The position numbers and the translations under genes are program-made. 64,000 nucleotides of DNA from G016756615 sp050958605 (GTDB lineage Bacteria > Pseudomonadota > Alphaproteobacteria > Rhizobiales > Rhizobiaceae). The stretch is taken from assembly GCF_050958605.1 (NCBI RefSeq), contig NZ_JBJHDO010000020.1, positions 1 through 64,000 on the forward strand, read 5' to 3'. Shown here one piece after another: positions 59,575 to 64,000 of the stretch; position 1 is the stretch's first letter; each line of letters begins with the position of its first letter. Below the pieces are notes generated by a model. It saw nothing but the letters and a program-made list of their open reading frames with translations. It was not told the DNA's origin and ran no database searches.

Positions 59575-60642
59575 ATGAACTTCTCAAACAAACTCAGCCG
59601 TCGCGCTGTTCTGCAAAGCATGGCTGTCACTGCCGCCGGCGCATTGCTGCCGACAGCGGCTTCACGGCAAGCCCTTGGCCAGTCGAGCAAGCTTCTCTAC
59701 GTCAATACATGGGGCGGCACCTGGACCGAAACCGAACAACGTGCATTCTTCGCACCTTACACCGAACGTACAGGCGTGGAAGTTCGCACCGTTTCGCCGG
59801 TTTCCTTCGCGGCGCTGAAGGCGCAGGTGGAATCGGGGCGCTACGAATGGGACGTGACCGCGATCAACGAGCCGGCCTGGGTTCGCGCCTATAGTGACAA
59901 GCTGGTCGAACCGCTGGACTGGTCGATCATCGATCGCGCCAGCGTGCCTGAAGACGCCATTACCCATGATGGCGTCGCAGTCTGCGTGCTGAGCACCAAT
60001 CTGTGCTACCGTACGGACAAGTTTCCCGAAAACGCTCCCCAGACCTGGGCGGATTTCTGGGATGTGGAACGGTTCCCGGGTAATCGGGGCATGTATCAGG
60101 ACGGTCGGACCAGCATCAGGCAAGCCCTGCTGGCTGATGGCGTTCCGGTGGACCAGCTTTATCCGATGGACATCGATCGCGCTCTTGCCAAGCTGTCCGA
60201 GCTCAAGCCTCATGTGAAAGTCTGGTGGCGTCAGGCTGCGCAGTCCCAGCAACTGATCCGGGATGGCGAGGTGGATCTGATGCCGATCTGGAACTCTGGG
60301 GCCACGAACCTGAAGCGGCAAGGGGCACCGATCGAAATCTCGTGGCATCAGGCAATGCCGGTCCGCACGATCTTGGGTGTCGTGCGCGGTGCCTCCAATC
60401 GCGAGAATGCTTTTCGCTACATCCAGCTGTGCCTGGAAGCTGATCGGCAGGCTGAATTTACGCAAGGCGTCGGCTACGGCCCGGCGAATGTCGAAGCTTT
60501 CGACCACATTCCGGCGGAAGCGGCGCGCGGTATGCCGACGCACCCTGACAATGCTCCCCTTGCGGCGGTGATCGATCCGGTTTGGGAAGCCGAACACTCC
60601 GACGAGATCGAGGAGCGGTTCCTGGAGTGGCTGGTGAAGTAG
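59575..60642 (+). CDS. ABC transporter substrate-binding protein, polyamine type (Tat signal)
   Basis: A 355-residue PotD/PotF-like binding protein. The N-terminus has a twin-arginine signal (LSRRAVLQSMAVTAAGALLP), so it is likely exported folded. The mature part begins near SSKLLYVNTWGGTWTETEQR, and the family fold shows VWWRQAAQSQQLIRDGEVDL, then MPIWNSGATNL. It captures a small, often cationic, solute for the permease/ATPase genes that follow. A GGGAGG ribosome-binding site precedes the ATG. Confidence 0.9.
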   Translation: MNFSNKLSRRAVLQSMAVTAAGALLPTAASRQALGQSSKLLYVNTWGGTWTETEQRAFFAPYTERTGVEVRTVSPVSFAALKAQVESGRYEWDVTAINEPAWVRAYSDKLVEPLDWSIIDRASVPEDAITHDGVAVCVLSTNLCYRTDKFPENAPQTWADFWDVERFPGNRGMYQDGRTSIRQALLADGVPVDQLYPMDIDRALAKLSELKPHVKVWWRQAAQSQQLIRDGEVDLMPIWNSGATNLKRQGAPIEISWHQAMPVRTILGVVRGASNRENAFRYIQLCLEADRQAEFTQGVGYGPANVEAFDHIPAEAARGMPTHPDNAPLAAVIDPVWEAEHSDEIEERFLEWLVK

Positions 60643-60676
60643 TCACAATCCGCCCAAACGCATAAAGGGAGAGCAC

Positions 60677-61540
60677 ATGTCATCCGGATCGATGAACCCA
60701 TCGGTCGGTAAGCCAGCATGGCGTCGCAATATTGCGGGCTATGGCTTGATGGCGCCGATCACCGTCTTCCTGGCTCTAGCCTTCCTGCTACCGCTTGGAT
60801 TCGTCTTTGCGCTGAGCGTGACCGAGCCATCGGTCACGTTCGATCACTTTCTCCGTATCCTGAATGTGCCGGCGTATCTGACTGTCATGTGGAGCACCTT
60901 CCGTACCGCGCTGACGGTGACAGTGGCCTGTCTTGTTCTGGGTTATCCGATCGCTTACGTGGTCTCCCGACGCACAGATGCCGTGGCGCTGGTGATGTTG
61001 AGCATCGTCGCCATGTCATTCTGGACCAGCTTCCTCGTGCGCACCTATGCCTGGCTGGTGATCCTCGGGAATAGCGGGCCGGTAGCCTCCCTCTACGCCG
61101 CGCTGGGACTGGGGACCATGCCCCAGCTTCTGTTCACGTCGTTCAGTTCGACCGTGGGACTCGTTCACATTCTCCTGCCTTACATGGTGCTGGCGCTTTA
61201 CAGCGTGATGAAACGCATCGATCCATCCCATGTCCGGGCTGCTCACAGCCTTGGCGCGACGCCGTGGGTTGCATTCACCAATGTTTATCTGCCGCTGAGC
61301 ATGCCGGGAATCATAAGCGGCTCGATCGTGGTCTTCACCGTCTGCCTTGGCTTCTACGTCACGCCAATCCTGCTCGGTGGGTCAGGTGACATGATGATCT
61401 CGCAACTTATCCACCAGCAGATCGACCAGCTTCTGAACTGGGGTTTCGCGGCCGCTCTTTCAGTCGTTCTGCTGATCGCAACGGCGCTAATCTACTTGCT
61501 CTACAATCACTTCTTCGGATTGGACAAGCTGTGGAAATAG
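60677..61540 (+). CDS. ABC transporter permease (PotB-like)
   Basis: A 287-residue inner-membrane permease with six helices. The EAA-type coupling loop reads RAAHSLGATPWVAFTNVYLP. The start at 60677 has AGGGAG 7 bp upstream. It pairs with the second permease (61594) to form the channel, as in spermidine/putrescine importers. Confidence 0.92.
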   Translation: MSSGSMNPSVGKPAWRRNIAGYGLMAPITVFLALAFLLPLGFVFALSVTEPSVTFDHFLRILNVPAYLTVMWSTFRTALTVTVACLVLGYPIAYVVSRRTDAVALVMLSIVAMSFWTSFLVRTYAWLVILGNSGPVASLYAALGLGTMPQLLFTSFSSTVGLVHILLPYMVLALYSVMKRIDPSHVRAAHSLGATPWVAFTNVYLPLSMPGIISGSIVVFTVCLGFYVTPILLGGSGDMMISQLIHQQIDQLLNWGFAAALSVVLLIATALIYLLYNHFFGLDKLWK

Positions 61541-61593
61541 TCTCTGTTCAAAAAATCCGGACGATGAGGGAAGTTCAGCGAGGAGGTATGCTT

Positions 61594-62508
61594 ATGAAAT
61601 TATTCTCTTCCGAGTGGCTTTCAAACGCCATCGGCCGAATTCCGGTCGTGGCGGCAGCGCTGGCCTGCATATTTCTGATCGTGCCGCTGATCATCGTGAT
61701 GATCATGTCGTTTTCCGCCGCGACCTCGTTTCAGTTTCCGCCGCCAGACTATTCGATGCGGTACTACACGGCCTATTTCAGCAGCTTCAAATGGACGTCG
61801 GCGACGTTCGTCAGCGTATACATCGCGCTCGCCACCGCAGCGCTGACACTGGCGCTGGTACTGCCCGCCGGCTATGGCTACATGAACTACCAGTTTCGGG
61901 GCCGGGCGCTGATCAATCTGATCATCATGCTGCCGCTGATGGTTCCCAACGTCGTCGCGGCACTCGGCTATTACGGCTATTTCGGGCCACTCGGTCTCGT
62001 CGGAACCCCATTGGGGATGGTTCTGGCGCATACTGCGCTGGCGATTCCGGTGACTTTCCTGGTGGTATGCGCCGGTATCAAGGGCTTCGATCGCAACCTG
62101 ATACGCGCGGCGATGATTTCAGGGGCCGGGCCGATAAGAACTTTCTTCTATGTTTCCGCCCCGGTGTTGCGCCCGACCATCCTGGTCGCCTCGCTGTTTG
62201 CCTTCCTGGCCTCGTTCAATGAGGCGGTGGTGTCGATTTTCATCGGCGGTCGCGATGCCTCCACTCTGCCCAAGACCATGTTCGAGAGTATCCAATTGGA
62301 CAGCGACCCGGTCATTGCAGTCGTTTCGGCCCTGTTGACCATGGCCGTCGTGGTTAGCGTGGTGGTCTCGACCGTGTATTCAGAACGCAAGAAACGCAAA
62401 TTGCGCCGTCAGCAGGCGCAGGCCATGGCTCAGGTTGAGGTCGCGCCCCTCAAGCAGCCCGGTGCCTTCGACCTTAACCGCCTGGCCCAACAAGGAGATC
62501 TGGTATGA
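61594..62508 (+). CDS. ABC transporter permease (PotC-like)
   Basis: A 304-residue permease with six helices. The coupling loop is RAAMISGAGPIRTFFYVSAP, and LIVPLIIVMIMSFSAATSFQ opens the membrane part. The start at 61594 is preferred because AGGAGG ends at 61586, 7 bp before it; the ATG at 61588 is only 1 bp away from that site. The C-terminal tail after TVYSERKKRK is long and basic. It overlaps the ATPase gene by 4 bp. Confidence 0.91.
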   Translation: MKLFSSEWLSNAIGRIPVVAAALACIFLIVPLIIVMIMSFSAATSFQFPPPDYSMRYYTAYFSSFKWTSATFVSVYIALATAALTLALVLPAGYGYMNYQFRGRALINLIIMLPLMVPNVVAALGYYGYFGPLGLVGTPLGMVLAHTALAIPVTFLVVCAGIKGFDRNLIRAAMISGAGPIRTFFYVSAPVLRPTILVASLFAFLASFNEAVVSIFIGGRDASTLPKTMFESIQLDSDPVIAVVSALLTMAVVVSVVVSTVYSERKKRKLRRQQAQAMAQVEVAPLKQPGAFDLNRLAQQGDLV

Positions 62509-63581
62509 CGCAAGCGTCGTATTTAACTCTGAAAGACATTCACAAATCCTATGATGGGCTAACCAAAGCGGTCGAGGATGTCTCGATAGACATCCGCAAG
62601 GGGGAATTCATCTCGTTTCTCGGGCCGTCGGGCTCGGGCAAGACAACAACGCTGATGATGATCGCCGGCTTCGAGGAGCCCAGCCAGGGTGAGATCATGC
62701 TGGCGGGCCATGATCTGACCCGCACCAAACCGTGGCGGCGCAATATCGGAATGGTGTTCCAAAACTACGCGCTGTTTCCACACCTGAACGTCACAGCCAA
62801 TGTCGGCTTCCCGTTGAAAATGCGGAAACGCCCGCCGATGGAGATCGCCGAGAGGGTGAAAAAGACGTTGGACATGGTGGGCTTGGCGGGCTTCGCCCAG
62901 CGCTTCCCGCGAGAGCTTTCGGGTGGCCAGCAGCAGCGGGTCGCTCTGGCAAGGGGGCTGATTTTCGATCCGGACGTATTGCTTCTGGATGAACCGCTGG
63001 GCGCGCTGGACAAGAATCTGCGCGAGCACATGCAATTCGAGATAAAGCGTATTCATCAGGAACTGGGTGTGACGATGATCTATGTCACCCACGACCAGAC
63101 CGAAGCCATGTCGATGTCGGACCGCGTTGCTGTGTTCAACAGGGGGCGTATCGAGCATCTGGCAAACCCGCTGGAGATCTATCGCTACCCGCGGACCAAG
63201 TTCGTCGGCGAGTTTCTGGGCGATTCCAATTTCTTTACCGGTGGCCTTTCCGCGGACGGGACTTTTTCGACCGATACAATCGGAGCAGTGCGAATTGCTC
63301 CGGCGGAACAGGCGCGCGTGACCGCGCGCAGGGTCGAGTTGCTGGTTCGCCCGGAGCAATTGCAACTGGTCCAGCCTGGACAGAAGGACGAGTTCAACGT
63401 GTTCGAGGCGAGAGTCCAGTCGACCGTCAACTACGGTGACAGCCAGTTGGTTATTGCAGGGCTCGATGGCCAGTCGCTGCGGCTGCGCATTGAGGGAGAA
63501 CGCCAGGTGCCACCGGCGGGCAGCATTATTCACATCGGGTTCCGTCCCGAAGCGGGGCGGATCGTCCCGGCCCATCTATAG
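62505..63581 (+). CDS. ABC transporter ATP-binding protein (PotA-like)
   Basis: A 358-residue ATPase. Walker A is GPSGSGKTT, the signature is LSGGQQQRVALARG, Walker B is LLLDEPLGALD, and the H loop is YVTHDQTEAMSMSD. A C-terminal TOBE domain (VRPEQLQLVQPGQK onward) is typical of polyamine and iron importers. It powers uptake of the solute bound by the protein at 59575. The ATG overlaps the previous stop codon. Confidence 0.94.
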   Translation: MTQASYLTLKDIHKSYDGLTKAVEDVSIDIRKGEFISFLGPSGSGKTTTLMMIAGFEEPSQGEIMLAGHDLTRTKPWRRNIGMVFQNYALFPHLNVTANVGFPLKMRKRPPMEIAERVKKTLDMVGLAGFAQRFPRELSGGQQQRVALARGLIFDPDVLLLDEPLGALDKNLREHMQFEIKRIHQELGVTMIYVTHDQTEAMSMSDRVAVFNRGRIEHLANPLEIYRYPRTKFVGEFLGDSNFFTGGLSADGTFSTDTIGAVRIAPAEQARVTARRVELLVRPEQLQLVQPGQKDEFNVFEARVQSTVNYGDSQLVIAGLDGQSLRLRIEGERQVPPAGSIIHIGFRPEAGRIVPAHL

Positions 63582-63668
63582 CCTGTTCTGAGGCTCCCGA
63601 GACAACGCGTGCTCCCGCTACTCTGCGGCAGTACTGCGTCGCCACCGATCTTATTTTTGGAGGACATC

Positions 63669-64000
63669 ATGCTGATTGACGCATTGCAATGCGGAGAATT
63701 TTCGCGCGACGTGTTCGAGCGACTGGTGAAAGGACGCTATACCTGCGTCACGCCGACCCTTGGTTTTTGGGAGGGTACGCTGGAATCGATGGACTCGCTC
63801 GGCCGATGGCGGGATATGGAGCGCGACAACGCTGACCTCATCCGCATCGTCCGGCGGGCCAACGACATCAGGCAGTGCGAACGTGACGGCAAGCTGGGTA
63901 TTTTGCTCGGCTACCAGAATTCGAACCTTTTCGAAGGCCGTATCCGTTTTCCCGAACTCTTTGCGGATATGGGCGTGCGCGTGGTGCAACTGACCTACAA
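63669..64000 (+). CDS. Membrane dipeptidase-like amidohydrolase (peptidase M19), partial
   Basis: The first 110 residues of a gene that runs off the window. MLIDALQCGEFSRDVFERLV and the segment LGILLGYQNSNLFEG, with MGVRVVQLTY at the edge, match the M19 renal-dipeptidase family as found in bacterial catabolic clusters. GGAGG at 63659-63663 lies 5 bp before the ATG. The zinc-binding His/Asp residues typical of the family N-terminus (H-x-D) are not present in this start, so it may belong to the divergent branch. The 87-bp gap after the ATPase shows no clear terminator. Confidence 0.82.
   Translation, partial: MLIDALQCGEFSRDVFERLVKGRYTCVTPTLGFWEGTLESMDSLGRWRDMERDNADLIRIVRRANDIRQCERDGKLGILLGYQNSNLFEGRIRFPELFADMGVRVVQLTY

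Noticed and set aside
1..64000. CRISPR arrays, tRNA or rRNA genes, transposases and phage genes
   Set aside because: No regularly spaced direct repeats, cloverleaf-like sequence or recognisable mobile-element protein was seen by eye.

Overview
The window looks like a chromosome segment of a high-GC alphaproteobacterium of the Hyphomicrobiales (Rhizobiales), most like the Phyllobacteriaceae/Mesorhizobium group. This is an inference from four things: the glnD-murJ-trpS-usp-nfuA block, an MmcB-type repair protein, an ActR/ActS (RegA/RegB) redox pair, and several palindromic intergenic repeats of the kind dispersed in that group. I saw no rRNA, tRNA, CRISPR array, transposase or phage gene.

Region by region. 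(1) 0-11.5 kb is mostly housekeeping: an Hsp70-like ATPase, PII uridylyltransferase, lipid II flippase, Trp-tRNA synthetase, a universal stress protein, an Fe-S carrier, an L,D-transpeptidase lipoprotein, a CueR-type regulator, MmcB and type III pantothenate kinase. (2) 11.6-25.6 kb is a CoA-thioester catabolic block: an AMP-forming acyl-CoA ligase, an IclR regulator, a TRAP transporter (Q-M-P), two MaoC hydratases, a CaiB transferase, an acyl-CoA dehydrogenase, a family I CoA-transferase, an alpha-methylacyl-CoA racemase, a CitE-type lyase and an MFS carrier. The second half resembles the itaconate/citramalyl-CoA route (Ict-Ich-Ccl, also called RipABC). (3) 25.7-39.7 kb is a second catabolic block: an NDP-forming acyl-CoA synthetase, two unlike acyl-CoA dehydrogenases, a second TRAP system (P-Q-M), IclR, an enoyl-CoA hydratase, a DECR-like SDR, a hydratase/3-hydroxyacyl-CoA dehydrogenase fusion, and a thiolase-like/DUF35 pair. 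Its parts recall steroid or branched side-chain beta-oxidation. (4) 39.7-50.5 kb is a chemosensory cluster: a soluble receptor-like protein, STAS, CheY, CheA, CheW, MCP, CheW, CheR, CheB and an HD-GYP response regulator. actR and actS follow on the other strand. (5) 53-64 kb is a third catabolic operon, all on the plus strand: PcaIJ-type CoA-transferase, an 865-residue protein I do not recognise, a second thiolase-like/DUF35 pair in which the nucleophile Cys is Ser, a LysR regulator, a polyamine-type ABC importer, and the start of an M19 dipeptidase-like gene.

The three catabolic blocks follow one plan: a solute-binding-protein importer, CoA activation, dehydrogenation/hydration, then C-C cleavage, each with a local IclR or LysR regulator. 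The strongest candidates for undescribed biology are the 865-residue protein with its operon, the paired thiolase-like/DUF35 modules, and the soluble receptor-like protein that carries a CheZ-like D-x3-Q motif.
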